Source: Erodium maritimum (Eukaryota; Streptophyta; Magnoliopsida; Geraniales; Geraniaceae). Taken from it: a stretch of DNA of 64,000 nucleotides. This document shows positions 1-12,235 of this stretch, piece by piece (position 1 is the first letter of the stretch; every line of letters begins with the position of its first letter). The translations under genes and the position numbers were made by a program. The notes under the pieces are model-generated. The model made no database searches, had not been told where the DNA came from, and saw only the letters and a program-made list of their open reading frames with translations. The stretch spans positions 51,418,336 to 51,482,335 of the forward strand of contig OY997592.1 in NCBI GenBank assembly GCA_963921825.1, in the 5' to 3' direction.

Positions 1-10
1 CAATTCACCG

Positions 11-3000
11 ATGAAACCATATTCTACAACTCCTCCATCACCAGCTTCGGCTTCTGGAGTCACTCCGGCGGCTCCGATGGTTCAAGGGTCCATTTTGGGG
101 GCGCCACCAGACATTTCTCCCGAAGTCTCGAGTCGTCGTGATTCGCGAGCCCGACACCCACCCAGGTTTGACAGCTCTGATTTCTTTGGGTGGGAGCTCA
201 AATTTGCTCAACATTGCATCTCAGAGTCGGTTCCTGACCAGGATCGAGTACGTGAAGTGATGTTAGGGTTCGAGGACGCGGCCTTGCGTCACCACGTTCA
301 CTACACGAAGCACTGTGTGCGCGTAGTGTCACAGACCCTCCTTGGCCGGACTATTTGGAGGCGTTACGTCGTCGGTTCACAGACAAGGACTATACCGACT
401 ACATGTCGGAATTGGCTCACTTGAGGCAAGATGGGTCAGTGAGACTTATTTCTAAACGTTTCAATGGATTCATCACCAGTTGTCGTTGTCGGAGAAGGAC
501 ACACTGGCGATGTTTCTCAACAACTTAAGGCCAGACATTGAGGAGGGCGTTCGTCTCCATTTTCCCAAAGATGTAGGCCATGCTCTGTTGATGGCCAAAT
601 GGATGGAGAAGAAAGGTCCTACTTTTCCTCGCCATTCTTTTTCTTCTTCGTCCCGTCCGGTGTTTCCATCAAATACCTGTTCTCCTCCGTCACTTCCAGA
701 GCCGAAACACCCGATGTCGCCGATACCCAAACCTTCTTTTCAGAGTTCTCGTTCCTACCCGCCACCAACGGCAACTCAGAGACGGCTGCGGGATGATAGG
801 TTTCGCAAAAGGTTGTGCGTCTGGTGTGGCGACAAATACTCAAAGGAGCATAGGTGTACCAAGTCCCAATTGTTTCAACTACTGGTGGATGATGGCTCGG
901 TTTCTCAATCAGATGGTGATGTCTTTGTGAACCGCGTTGCTTCCTTGGACGCATTGGGCGAGGATGAGCTACCTCCTCATGGATACCACCATGTTATCTC
1001 ACTACACGCCTTGTGTGGTTTGGCTGGTTACAACACAATGCGCATTGCAGGTTCTATCCAAGGTGTTACAGTCTCGATCTTGGTTGATTCAGGCAGCACC
1101 CATAACTTCATCAGTATTGCCTTAGCTTCTAAGTTGAATTGTGTGCTCACGGCGCTTGGGGATGTTAAGGTTTCTGTGGCGAATGGAGACACACTCATTG
1201 CTGGTAGCAAATGTCTCCAATTGAAGTGGTCAATGTAAGGGATTCTATTTGTAGCTGATTTTCTGGTTCTTCCTGTACAGGGGTGTGATGTGATTCTGGG
1301 CGTTCGGTGGTTGGTGACACTAGGACCAATCTTGTGGGATTTTTCTAAACTCACCATGGAATTCAATACAAGTGAGGGACAGGTGACCTTGAAAGGCATC
1401 CCTACAGGATCATTTGCTTGGGCTTCAAGGCATCACTGTGACAGCATTACCGCCCACGATACTGCTTTGTCTCTATTTTCATGTTCCAAATTTGAAGGAG
1501 GCTCTCCTTACCTGACCAATTACTCCTCTGATATGGGGATCCTCTTACCTGCAATTGAGGCCCTGCTCTCGGAATTTCAGGACATCTTCGCTGTGCCAAC
1601 GAGTCTTCCTCCACCGCGCACCCATGATCACCCTATCCAATTGCAACCTGATTCGTATGCAGTCAAGATCCGTCCATACAGGTATCCTTCAGCCCAGAAA
1701 ACTGAAATTGAGAGGATAGTTGCTGAAATGCTTGAATCTGGTATTATCCGTCCCAACACGAGTGAGTTCGCTTTTCCAGTTATTTTGGTTCGTAAGAAGG
1801 ACTCCTCATGGAGCTTATGCGTTGACTACAGACGCCTCAATTCAATGACGATCAAAACAAAATTCCCAATCCCTCTGGTAGAAGAGCTCTTGGACGAGTT
1901 GCACGGAGCTGAGTTCTTTACAAAATTGGATTTACGAGCTGGGTACCACCAAATTTTGATGAAGCCAGAGGATGTGCACAAGACGGCCTTCTGTACGCAC
2001 TCAGACCATTATGAATTTTTAGTGATGCCATTTGGGCTAACTAACGCCTCATCCACTTTTTTCAGTCGTTGATGAACGGCATCTTTAGACCTCTCCTCCG
2101 GGTCTGTGTGTTGGTCTTTTTTGACGATGTGTTGATCTACTCCAAGTCCCTTGAGGCTCATTGTGCCCACATAAAACTGGTGTGTGAGATTCTCTGAGCT
2201 GAAAGGTTATTCCTCAAGTCTTCAAAGTGTGTTTTTGCTGCTACTAAGATAGAATACTTGGGCCACGTTATATCTTCCCAGGGTGTATCAATGGACAAGA
2301 GGAAGATAGAGGCTGTTTTGGATTGGTCAGTGCCAAAATCTATTAAGAAGCTTCGTGGGTTCCTCGGCCTAACGGGATATTATCGCAGGTTCGTAAGAAA
2401 TTATGGTACAATTGCAAAAACTTTAACTGATTTGTTAAGAAATGACTCCTTCCATTGGTCAGTCGAGGCTGAGCAAGCTTTCAGAAAACCTCAAAGGTGC
2501 AATCACTTCGGCTCCAGTCCTTGCCTTACCCGATTTTCATTTGGTTTTTGTTCTGGAAACCGATGCTTCAAGTTCTGGTTTGGGCGCGGTGCTATCCCAA
2601 TTGGGCAAACCAATTGCTTTCTTCAGCAAATCATTGGGTACTCGACAACGATCGCTTTCTGTGTATGAGAAGGAGATGATGGTTGTGTTATTAGCCACGA
2701 AGCACTGTAATTCGTATCTCGTTGGTCGTCACTTCATCATCAAGACTGACCATCAAAGCTTGAGGCTTCTACTCGATCAACACACTTCAAACCGGCTCAA
2801 CTCACTTGGGTGATCAAAATGCTGGGGTATGATTTTGAGATTCAATTTTGCAAAGGATCAACAAATGTGGTAGCAGACGCCTTGAGTCGCAAATACTCAG
2901 ACTCTGTTTTGGATGATTCGGGTTCTCCAGCTTCTCTTTTAGCCATCTCATCGATCTCTTCATCTTTACTGGACAGAATAAAATCCTCTTGGCTTTCTGA

Positions 3001-4380
3001 TCCAGTTATTGCTGCAAAACTCCCTGAGATTCAAGTTGGTACATCAAATTCTCGTTACTCTTGGGTTAATGATCAACTGTTCCGCAAGTCCAAACTGGTG
3101 GTGTGTATAGATCCGATTCTTCGCAAGGATTTAATCATATTTTTTCACTCGGGAGCTTTTGGTGGGCACTCGGGCAGACATGCCACTTACAAAAGAATTG
3201 CTAGTCATGTTTATTGGAGGAAGCTTAAGAAATAAGTTATTGCTTTTGTGGATGCTTGTCAGGTTTGCCAATCCCATAAACCTGATCTATCGGCTTCTCC
3301 TGGCCTTCTACAGCCATTGCCTATTCCTATTGCTGCATGGCAAAACATCTCAATGGAATAAATTGAGTGTCTTCCTAAATCAAACGGGTTTGAAGTGATT
3401 TATGTGGTTGTTGATCGCTTGACGAAATCAGCTCATTTCATGCCTTTGAAGCACCCTTTTACAGCATTGATGGTGGCTCAGGTATTTCTCGACTTGGTCT
3501 TCAGGCTTCATGGTATGCCAGCCTCGATCGTTAGTGATCGCGACAAGGTTTTTGTCTCTTCTTTTTGGCGCGAACTCTATCGTCTCCAACACGTCACACA
3601 AAACATGTCTACCTCCTACCATCCTCAAACCGATGGCCAGACAGAAATTGTAAACAAATGTTTGGAGAATTATCTGCGTTTTATGTGCTCTGATAAACCA
3701 AGGGATTGGTCGAAATGGTTGCCTCTGGCGGAGTATTGGTATAACACCACCTTCCAATCCTCGATCCAGACCACTCCGTTCCAGGCCTCTATGGTCAACC
3801 TCCTCCAACTCATTTTCCATACTTGGCTGGCTCGACTGCAGTGGATATCGTGGATCGCAGCTTGCAGGCTCGGGAGGAGGCAATGAAATTGGTAAAATAC
3901 CATCTGCAGCATTCCAAGGACAGGATGAAATCCCAAGCTGATCGCCATCGTTCTGATCGCGAGTTTCAAGTGAATGATTGGGTTTTGGTTAAGCTGCAAC
4001 CATATAGACAGAGCTCGTTGGCACACAGAACCTCTCAAAAGTTGAGCCTAAAGTTTTTCGGTCTTTACAAGGTCCTGAAGAAAGTAGGCAAGATTGCTTA
4101 TACCTTGGACTTGCCTCCTGAGTCTCAAATTCACCCAACATTTCATGTTTCTCAGCCGAAGCTTCACAGAGGTGTGATAGTCTCACAATCACCATTACCT
4201 CTATTGGATGCTAATGGAGTGATCGCAAGGATGCCGCTGCAGATTCTGGACCGTCGCGTGGCTAAGAAGGGTACAGGGCTGTCACACAGGTTTTGATCCA
4301 TTGGAATGATGTTGCTGCAGAGTAGGCTACATGGGAGTATTTGTTTGACATCGAGCGCGATTTTCCTAGTTTTATAACGA
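11..4380 (+). pseudogene. gag-pol polyprotein, chromovirus, multiply frameshifted
   Basis: Gag-like N-terminus (11-424) shifts frame near 340. It resumes with a zinc-knuckle-like C-x2-C-G...H-x-C at about 816-860 and a protease active site LVDSGSTHNFIS at 1081-1116. An in-frame TAA at 1236-1238 interrupts the protease. RT follows (1290-2072), with SGIIRPNTS, VDYRRLNS, FTKLDLRAGYHQI and MPFGLTNA, then a frameshift, then FFDDVLIYS near 2120. RNase H (ETDASSSGLGAVLSQ) is at 2540-2800. The integrase zinc finger (GGHSGRHATYKR) is near 3160, with a stop at 3235. The integrase core has VSDRDKVF and YHPQTDGQTE at 3528-3655, and the chromodomain ends (HWNDVAAE, TWEYLFDIERDF) at 4300-4370 with a stop. 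At least five disruptions are seen, so the copy cannot encode a working polyprotein. Confidence 0.92.
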
Positions 4381-4416
4381 CTTCTTGAGGACATGAATTC
4401 CTCGAGGAAGGGGTAT

Positions 4417-4694
4417 TGTAATGGGTCACTTTGGATCAGAGTCCGATTGGGCCTGATCATTTAAGTTTTGCATTGTTGTAGGGCCTTGGAAGATATCCAA
4501 GCCCATTTTTCTTACTGTTCATGCATCGTCCTTATAGCGCTCGATCAATGAAAATGACACCATTCGAGGACAATTCCTCTCATACACTCTCCACTACTCT
4601 GTCCCTCTCTTCTCTCCTCTATCTTCTATATCTCTCCCTCTCTTCCTTCACCAAACCCTAATTGTAATTGCGGCCGCTCATAGAGGTCGTAACA
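4417..4694 (+). repeat. 3' LTR of the short-LTR chromovirus
   Basis: Begins TGTAATGGGTC directly after the purine-rich tract and ends GTAACA, giving TG...CA termini. It contains a CT-rich stretch (4570-4650) typical of transcribed leader DNA. No second copy is in the window, so LTR divergence cannot be measured. Confidence 0.75.
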
Positions 4695-7101
4695 CTGGTT
4701 TTTGGTTGGAAGTAGTTTTGATGTACTCGGTTTGGGTTCAGATGATTTTGCTTAATTTTTGGCCGGAATTCTTCCCGGGATTATGGATACCTACATTCAA
4801 ATCTGATCATCATCTTTGGTTGTTTCGATTACAGGTATTGGGTTATGTCGAGTTTGTTTGAGTATGAATGGTGTTATGGAGTGTATGAGGATCTGAAATT
4901 TATCTTGAATTGGGATTTGCATCACGTGTAACTGTTCATCTGTTATGTATTGGTGTTATGGATTATATTAGCATCTGAACTCTGTCTCGAATTGAGATTT
5001 GCATCGTGTGGAGCTGTACATCGGTTCCGGATTTGGTCAATACTACAATCTGGTTCTTGGCTTTTGCAGAATTCAGATTCGGTCATGTTTGTGTGTGGTT
5101 TGGATTAAGATATTTACAACCATGTTCTTCTTTTCTTACTGTTTTCTTAGGTTAATAGAGCTACAAGGTTGACACAATGGAACTAATATTACTGTTTTAG
5201 ATGTGAGCTGGTTTAGTGTTGGCCTGGCTTGGGTGCATCGTCTGCATCTCAATTTATTTTATAGTTGCTTCTGGAATATTATTAAACAACTTATATATGT
5301 TGCTTTATGAAACTGATAAGTCATGTCTTGAAGAATTTTATTAGGAGAGGAACTTTGGACTAATTGCTTTTGCTAGACAAATTTTTAAAAGATGATAGAA
5401 TTTTCATTTTTAATTCAGCCAACCGTAAAAAAACTTTACTGATCCGTCGAAAATATGTTCTGTAGGCTGAAGATGGTGTTGGTCTACCGGAGCAAATTCT
5501 TGGTAGACCAGACATTGAAAAGTCTGTAAACCTCTATTTTGCTACACATTTTAACAGAAAAGTATTATTTTTTCACAATTTCTATATCATACTTCAAACT
5601 CTTTAAAATAGCAGCTTTACTTTTTTTTCCATTAGAATTAGTCAACTGTGAATGACATTTCCTCAAATATGAAGATTTGGTTATTGGTGTTGTCGGCAGA
5701 TTAGTCATATGCATAATTCATCTTCTACTTCCCAAAATAATGTCCTACACCTAATTTCTTTGAATATATATCCAAAGTATATACTTTCCCTTTTAGTTAG
5801 TTAAATATGCATACACTACTGATTATATTTCTTCGTAATTTACTGAACAATTTGAGAAGGGTAAAAGGTGGAAAGAAATAGTCAAACAAGACATGTACTT
5901 GGGATGGAGTAATTGCATATGATGTGCTATACTGTGATTTTATGGCTGTTTTAGATACAAAATAGATTTGGTTGGTTTCGACGAATGGTCAATTTTTAGT
6001 CGAATGCCATTGTGCATTGTTCTGTGATTAGGTTAAGAATGTTATTTGATATCATTTTGAGGTGATATATCCCCTTCCTCTCCCATGAAGAGAACAATGG
6101 TGTACGCTTTTTGGCCAAGTCCAACTCCCATGGCGATAGTAGGAATATTTCTTTGTCTGTTTTCTCGAAGAAAACCTCACTTTACTATCTTCTTCGTCTT
6201 TTTCACTCTATCATTGAACTAATCTTTTTTTTTTTGCTTAATTTGAGTTTGAATCGTGACTCTTTGGTTGATTATGACGAAATGTCGATTTTTAGTCGAA
6301 TGACATTGTGCATTATTTTTCTTAATTATTAGTTCATACACATCTTCCATTTTTAATTTAGTTGCGTCCATGACAACCAATTTCACGAGACATTCTTGAA
6401 AACAAAATATCGATGTCATGACATATTTGGACATGTTCTTTTGGTGTGATGTTTCTTTTCAATGTACGGTTGGCAAGGAGAGTTGCAGGTGAAACCAAGA
6501 AAACTGGTCATTACTTATCCATAAACTGAAGCATGCTAATTATGGATTTTCTTCTCTCCTTGCTAGACTATTATTACATGACCCCAATTCAATTGTGTTA
6601 ACATATGGTCTTTTTGGTCTTAGAGAGAAATAATTCTCGACTTTAACATTTATATGGAACATATGGCCTTTGATGTTCAACAAGTTTGAGTCTGATGGGA
6701 TGTTGGATCCAATTTTTGTCGAAGGTGCATTTCTGCTACCGCTATCATGCATGAGGGTATATGTTTAGGATCCTCCTACGTTTTACCCTTTCCTTTTTGT
6801 AGTTGACCTATCAGTAAGTAGACATTTGATTTTTCGATAAACTATCTCTTGTGATTTCTTCATTTACAGGTTTGTGCACATGGGCTCTGCACGAGTTACT
6901 CAACCCAAAAGACATGGGCTTGATTTGAGTAAGCAACCTCATGATGTTGTTAGGTTGAACAAGGAATTGGGTTTCATTCTCACATTTAATTTGAAATATT
7001 GTTTTGTTATCAGCCTGTATTTAGAATGAGCTGAAGGCTAACAATTAAGAAAAAACATATAAATAGGAATGGTAGATTGGGTATTTTTTGATTATCCTAT
7101 G
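4695..7101. other. AT-rich non-coding stretch
   Basis: About 2.4 kb with no recognisable coding region. Pyrimidine-rich tracts followed by AG (for example before 6871) look like intron ends, but no exon could be joined. An imperfect direct repeat of about 60 bp, built around TTTTTAGTCGAATG, occurs at 5975-6035 and 6271-6330. The right edge, ATTGGGTATTTTTTGATTAT at 7076-7095, is repeated at 12236-12255 beyond the next insertion, which indicates a local duplication of the host DNA. Confidence 0.5.
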
Positions 7102-7261
7102 TTTTTTTTTTGATAAGCTAAAAATTTATTAAGCAAATGTTCTTCAAGAAAGTAAAACAAAATCGGAAAACGATCCATAAAAAGAATCGTTTTCCCGTAC
7201 CAAAACAGCTACAAAGAGCAACAGAAAACCCAAGTAGGAAAACAAACGAAAAAACAATCAA

Positions 7262-8725
7262 CTACTTCCTACTCGAATTCAAACAGATAAACCGGTTAGA
7301 CACCGGAACCGGAATAAGAGCTTCTTCTGTAGTCGGATCAGGGTAAACCACGTCCTCACTAATCTCGAAGTTTTCATCCTGCGGGACTCTACGTTCGAGG
7401 GCCAAAGAAGCAAGGTCTACCGGTTTTTTCCCAACTTTCTTGCTAAAACTCCAAGCACCCAGGCTATCCTTTTTAGCAATATCAACAGTGAAGCTCCCCG
7501 AAATGTCCTCTTTATCAGCAGAGGTCTTGGCTCTTGACTGATAAAAAACAACTGGAGGGACACTTCTCTTTGGTTGTACCTTTTTCGAACGTCCACGTCC
7601 CTTCTTTTGAGGTAAAACCTCAGGAATCGGAGATTTAGTCAAAAGGTCCTTCCAAGGGCTTCCTTGGTCGACAACCGGGATGGCAACATCACGAGGTCCA
7701 TCACCGAACTCTGCCACCACAGGAAGGTCGTGGCCAAACTGTACCTCAGGTCGACTTACAACCAAAGCATCTGCAATCGAATCAGCAACCCCATGAATCT
7801 CTCCAGACTCACTCACCCCGTGATCTTCTCCACCATCAACTGAACCAGGATTAGATCGCGGTTTTTCAGAATCAAAAGATGAGGTCGGACCGTTGTAGGA
7901 GGGAGCAGTCCTACTCGAACCAGAGCCAGCACCTTGAATCTCATCCAATTGCACCACACCACGAGGGTCAGCACGAGGGAACCGAGCTTCGAAAGCTCTG
8001 ATTTCACGGTGTTGCGTTCCGGGACGAGCCAAAGCGACGAAAAGAATATGACCTTTCAATGTCAATCCGTTTAATTTCAAAATAGCCTGGGAAGCCTCAC
8101 CCACCGTCGAGAAGGAGATGAAACCGAAGAACCTCCATCCCTTGTTCGAGCGCTTCAAAACAGAGCATCTTCGGACAGACCCAAAAGCACTGAAGACGTT
8201 GCTTACCCATTCCTCCGTGGATCCATAAGGAAGATTACAAACAAAAACATCGACGGAGCTCCCTGTTCCGACGTTCTCCGAAGCATGTTCCTTATCATTC
8301 ACCACGGGTTCTGGTTAAGCTTCTTTGAACAGATTCCCATCTACAACAACTCTAGGAGGCTCTGTAACAGTCTGAGGACGCACTGCAGCAGCCTGTGGCC
8401 CATCGACCTCAGGGTCTTTAGCCAGAACACTCTCGGTCCTCTTAATCGCATCGAAAGAAGAACTACCATGAACAATGCCATTCATTTTCGTCGCACCATT
8501 CACAACTGATCGTTTCTTTTTGCGTGTTGGTCGTCGGACACGAACCTTGGACTCACGCTTGATCAAAGATCCCTTAACTCCACTCAAATCATTGTTGATT
8601 GCAACACCAGAGATGGAACAGTGCTCACGGTATGAAACCAATAAAACAGAGCAGAATGATTTGACGAGAGCGTAGGGGCCTTCATACCTGTCGAGGTCGG
8701 TGACGAAACACCCAAGACCGACCAA
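7262..8725 (-). pseudogene. RRM-domain protein, LINE ORF1-like, one internal stop
   Basis: One reading frame of about 488 codons on the minus strand, interrupted by a single TAA at 8315-8317 (E-A-stop-P-E-P). The stop fits a CAA-to-TAA change. The downstream half (8305-7262) opens with an RNA-recognition motif. RNP2-like VFVCNLP and RNP1-like RFFGFISF flank an acidic and serine-rich spacer, and NGLTLKGHILFVALARP closes the fold. The rest is low-complexity and basic (KKGRGRSKKVQPKRS), consistent with nucleic-acid binding. The upstream half has a basic patch (RRPTRKKKR). The start is uncertain; MVGLGCF at 8725 is the first good Met in frame. It could instead be a fragment of a host RRM gene, but the 3' poly(A) and target duplication favour a retroposon. 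Confidence 0.65.
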
Positions 8726-8829
8726 ATTCAGGTAGCCTCATCGAAACAATGTCGCTCTCTGGATCGTCGTCGTAACGCTCGCACAAAAGCAGCAGACAAA
8801 ACGTATCAGCAGCCACTTCTCCCGAGCAG

Positions 8830-8941
8830 CTTCTCGTCGGAAAAGGAAGTCTCGGCTTTCTGGCCTGAACCACTGACGCGAGCAACTTCTCGTCGGAAAA
8901 GGAAGTCCCGACTTTCTGGCCTGAAACCACCGACGCGACTC
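8830..8941 (-). repeat. 56-bp tandem duplication in the retroposon leader
   Basis: Two adjacent copies begin CTTCTCGTCGGAAAAGGAAG at 8830 and 8886 on the plus strand and differ by a few bases. They lie in the 5' leader of the RRM retroposon. Repeated leader modules are common in LINE promoters, but a function here is not shown. Confidence 0.7.
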
Positions 8942-10921
8942 CCTGGATCTCTGACCTGCAGCAGTACCCAGACCAACTCTCAGTTGAGAATCCGGCTTTC
9001 CTTCCGGCAGCACCAATCGACCCTGAATGCGTGACCACGACCACACCAACGAGTAACAGACGGAGATTGCTAAGCCAGCGAGATCGACCTCAGCGGCGAC
9101 ACACCACGCAACCAGCGAGATTGTAATAACCACTTCTGGTCAACGTCAGTCAAACCTGCGAAAAACAGGAAAATTTAAAATTTTTAAGACAGACACTTAA
9201 CTTAACTTAAATTGACTCCGAGGGTCATGTCGGACTTAAGTTGACCCCGTTATCGACTAAAATGAGTTACGGGGGACTCAGGGCAACTTCCTGGTCAATT
9301 TGGGAAATATTGATTTTTCGCTGGAAAAGTCACCCGAGCGACGTTTTGGTCCATTCGAGGACCGTTTTGGACCCGAAAAGCTTAGCCGTCGTCGTAGCGG
9401 TCTTAGTTGGGCCGTTACCTTGAAGCCCGTCCAGTTTAAATTTTTTTTGGGAAAAGTGCCCGTTCGGGGCCCGAAACGTCCGTTTTTCGCGAATCTGATT
9501 GGAAAATATCAACTAGATATTTTCCAAAAGGTTTGGGACCCACCTTGACACTTGTCAATTATATGGTGGTGTAATTTTTGGAGGGAAAAGGTGTGGTTGG
9601 GAATAGTTGGCCGAGTATGAGGTTTTAAAGGAGGAAAATTAGTTTTGTTGTTAGTTTAATTAAATTAGAAATTAGAAGAGAGGTTTTAGAGAGAGAAGGA
9701 GAAGGAGAAGAAGAGAGAAGAAGGGAGGTTGAGCTAGGGTTTGTGATCGAGCCCTTGGATCGAGTCAAAGCAAAGAGCAATCCCGTTCCCCTCGTTCTCC
9801 TCTACGGTAATACCCGAACCGATTCTCGTTTCGTTTATTTTCAAGAGCTAGGGTTTGGTTATAAACTAAGGCTTAGGGTTGTGTAGAGTGTGGGGAGGTG
9901 TTGGAGACGTTTTAGAGGTGTTTGGGGGTTTAATTTCACGTTTTCCGGTGACCGGAGGCTCGGGAGGAGCTCCGGCCACCGTGGGTGGTGGCCGGCCGGC
10001 CATGTGGTGGCTGGCCGGAGGTGGCAGCAGCCACCACTTGGTGGCCGAGCCCCTCCCTCAAACCCTAGGGCACGGCCAAGCCCTTTGGGTGGGGCCCACG
10101 TGCTCGGTTGTTCGTGTTTTAATTACTCGGGTAGTTTAAAACGTTCCCCGGACCATCTATCCCAAACCAAATCGAATTTTGGAATTAAATTGGAGAAGTT
10201 GTAATTAACGGGTTTTGGGAAACTTTAAACGTTAATTAATTGATTTAGAAGTCGGAATTCGATTCCGTCAAGTGCGTTGAGTTCCTTGATTTATTCTAAG
10301 ACCGTAGAAACGAAAACGGGGGCTTTTGGAGCCCCGGAAGGCAATTAACCAAAACCGGGCAGATTCGCCATGTCGGGCGAATCTGGCCCTTACGGGTCCT
10401 TTTTCGGCAATATCGAATAATTGGGAAGTTTGGGAGTGACCGACATTGTCGGGGTTACGTTTGGGCGTTAAGTATGTAAATTTTTGGTTTATTCGTACTA
10501 GTTTAAAAGTACTCTAAATTTGTGTTCTTTTAGATCGTGCTACGGACCGAGGCAAGGGGAAGCTCGGCGAGTGACTGAGTGTGCTTCGGGTGTTGTTGGA
10601 GCGCTTTTGGGATTGTATACGAGGTAGGGAAAAGTAGCCGGATCTCGGCCCTGATTAGGGAAAGTTAATAGTAGAATTGCATGTGACACCGGGGTGTCGT
10701 GGGTTGAGTAGATTTATTTAATTATTAGAAGAGCATGATACGGGATTGTAGCGTTCAAGAGAAAAGCATGTGACACTTAGTAGTGTCGTAGGAACAGAGA
10801 ACTTAGCGATAATTGAATTACTGGAGGCATATGACCATGCCCGGAGGTTGTTTGTGAAACTAGTGATTTTAGGACCGTTGGAGGCATCGAGTATGCCGGA
10901 GGTTGTCGTGCGTTTTATTTA

Positions 10922-11036
10922 ATTGTTGAGTTTGGGTGGCCTTGAGAGCCCGTATTTAATTGTTGAGTTTGGGTGGCCTTGAGAGCCCGTATTTAATTGT
11001 TGAGTCGGGGTGGCCATGAGAGTCGTGTATTTAATT
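10922..11036 (+). repeat. Tandem array in solo LTR, 37-bp unit
   Basis: Three copies of a unit containing GAGTTTGGGTGGCCTTGAGA and ending in AGCCCGTATTTAATTGTT. The third copy has drifted. A related 37-39-bp array is in the LTR at 58319-60681, and its reverse complement is in the LTRs at 23987-27116 and 29898-33027. Confidence 0.85.
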
Positions 11037-11172
11037 TGGTGTCTTGAGTGGCAGCGAGTGCCCGTGGGGTTGTTGAACCCGAGTCTTGACTGTTGAGGTG
11101 TCTTGAGTGGCCTTGAGTGCCTGTGTGATTGAACTTGCCTGTGATTGTGATTGTGGTTACCTGGGGTGGTGA

Positions 11173-11415
11173 GTTCTAAAGGTCGACAGCCTGATCCGAC
11201 TTAGTGTCGATGAATTGCGAGTTCTAAAGGTCGACAGCCTGATCCGACTTAGTGTCGATGAATTGCGAGTTTTAAAGGTCGACAGCCTGATCCGACTTAG
11301 TGTCGATGAATTGCGAGTTTTAAAGGTCGACAGCCTGATCCGACTTAGTGTCGAGGAATTGCGAGTTTGAAAGGTCGACAGCCTGATCCGACTTCGTGTT
11401 GAGGAATTGCGATAG
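11173..11415 (+). repeat. Tandem array in solo LTR, about 53-bp unit
   Basis: Five near-identical copies of a unit with the core AAGGTCGACAGCCTGATCCG followed by ACTTAGTGTCGATGAATTGCGAG. Other LTRs of the family carry a different array at the equivalent place, so this block turns over quickly. Confidence 0.85.
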
Positions 11416-12162
11416 GTCGAACCCTGACCTGATTGAGATTGGTTACTGAGCAGCTGGTGTGCGATCCTTTGTGATTTTGTTTGGCGTTGTGTAGTCTTTC
11501 TGTCGTGTCCTGGAGGAGGTCGTCGATAGTTGTGTCGGGTTTACACTGTTTTTATCGAGTGTCGAGTCTGTTGAGGAAGGTGACGGTTTGTGGGTCAGTT
11601 GAGTACTTGAGTTGGGGACTGTAGTCCCGGCGTTGGGTTTGGTTTTAGTGTTACTGACTTTTTCTGCTAATTATGCCATAGTCAGTCTGTTATCCGTGGA
11701 GGTGAGCGAACGCTCACCCCTAGCTGCTTTTCCTACAGGTACTGATCACCGGACGAACTAGGTTAGCTCTTGAAGTTCACGGAGCTTGGAGCGGAGTCTG
11801 GTCTTTACTTTTATTGAGTCTAGTGACGGATGTTGTACCTTGTCCACTTGTTGGGACGTTTTTGTATTGTAAATACTATTATTTTGAGAAGTAAATGGAA
11901 ATGTCAAAGCTTTGATTGAAAACAGGTTTCAAGTGTTCATGTTTTTAAAAGTTCGCGTCCCGAGTTCGGTTCGCTGAAATTGGGGCGTGACAGAGATCGA
12001 GTCCGACCCCAGCGGTGACACCTGGCCGACGAGGGTCCGTGCTTCCCGACGACCGTCAGTCCTATGTTAATTAATTATTCCATAATGTTTTGGTTTAGAT
12101 GACTGACACAGGTTCATTTCATATGAAAGTCATGTCGATTTGTGTATAATTATTTGAAGGTA

Positions 12163-12235
12163 ACTATATTTGGTCCAACAACTTTTTTACTGATTCATTT
12201 CGATGGACAAAGGGAAGGCTTTTCGTTGGGCTGCA
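12163..12235 (+). repeat. Direct repeat flanking the chloroplast insert, left copy
   Basis: About 73 bp, containing TATATTTGGTCCAA and GACAAAGGGAA followed by GCTTTTCGTT. It is about 85% identical by eye to 14855-14928 on the far side of the plastid-derived segment. It may be an imperfect target duplication, or two copies of a host repeat between which plastid DNA was joined. Confidence 0.6.

Larger units (their letters stand above)
1..4694 (+). mobile_element. Ty3/gypsy chromovirus (short-LTR, Reina-like), 3' portion
   Basis: Remnant of an LTR retrotransposon whose 5' LTR lies left of the window. Domains run in the order gag, protease, reverse transcriptase, RNase H, integrase, chromodomain, then a 3' LTR. 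The integrase-before-LTR order with a C-terminal chromodomain is the chromovirus arrangement. The short LTR (about 278 bp) resembles the Reina lineage, but that assignment is inference. The purine-rich tract just before the LTR is at 4401-4416. The target-site duplication cannot be checked because the left end is missing. Confidence 0.9.
9122..11992 (+). mobile_element. Solo LTR, Tekay-type long LTR (2871 bp), TSD GAGAT
   Basis: Begins TGTAATAACCACTTC and ends TTGGGGCGTGACA, the same termini as the gag-only element at 23987-33027 read in reverse. It is flanked by perfect 5-bp duplications GAGAT at 9117-9121 and 11993-11997. No internal region is present, so it is a solo LTR from LTR-LTR recombination. 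It interrupts the leader of the RRM retroposon and is younger than it. It contains inverted repeats at 9501-9525, 10362-10383 and 11701-11718, and two tandem arrays in its 3' half. Confidence 0.93.
7102..12059 (-). mobile_element. Non-LTR retroposon with RRM-type ORF1 and no ORF2, split by a solo LTR
   Basis: On the minus strand the element ends in a poly(A) tract, seen as T-run 7102-7111. It is bracketed by a short duplication TCCTATG(TT) at 7095-7103 and 12060-12068. Without the inserted LTR and its duplicated target it is about 2.08 kb. It carries a 5' leader with a 56-bp tandem repeat (8830-8941), one RRM-containing ORF, a 160-bp 3' trailer and the tail. RRM domains in ORF1 are known from plant L1-type LINEs, but no endonuclease or reverse transcriptase is present here. 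It is therefore best read as a non-autonomous, ORF1-only LINE derivative. Confidence 0.7.

Noticed and set aside
6111-6752. Short open frames in the AT-rich region
   Set aside because: Under 75 codons, no family resemblance, no exon structure.
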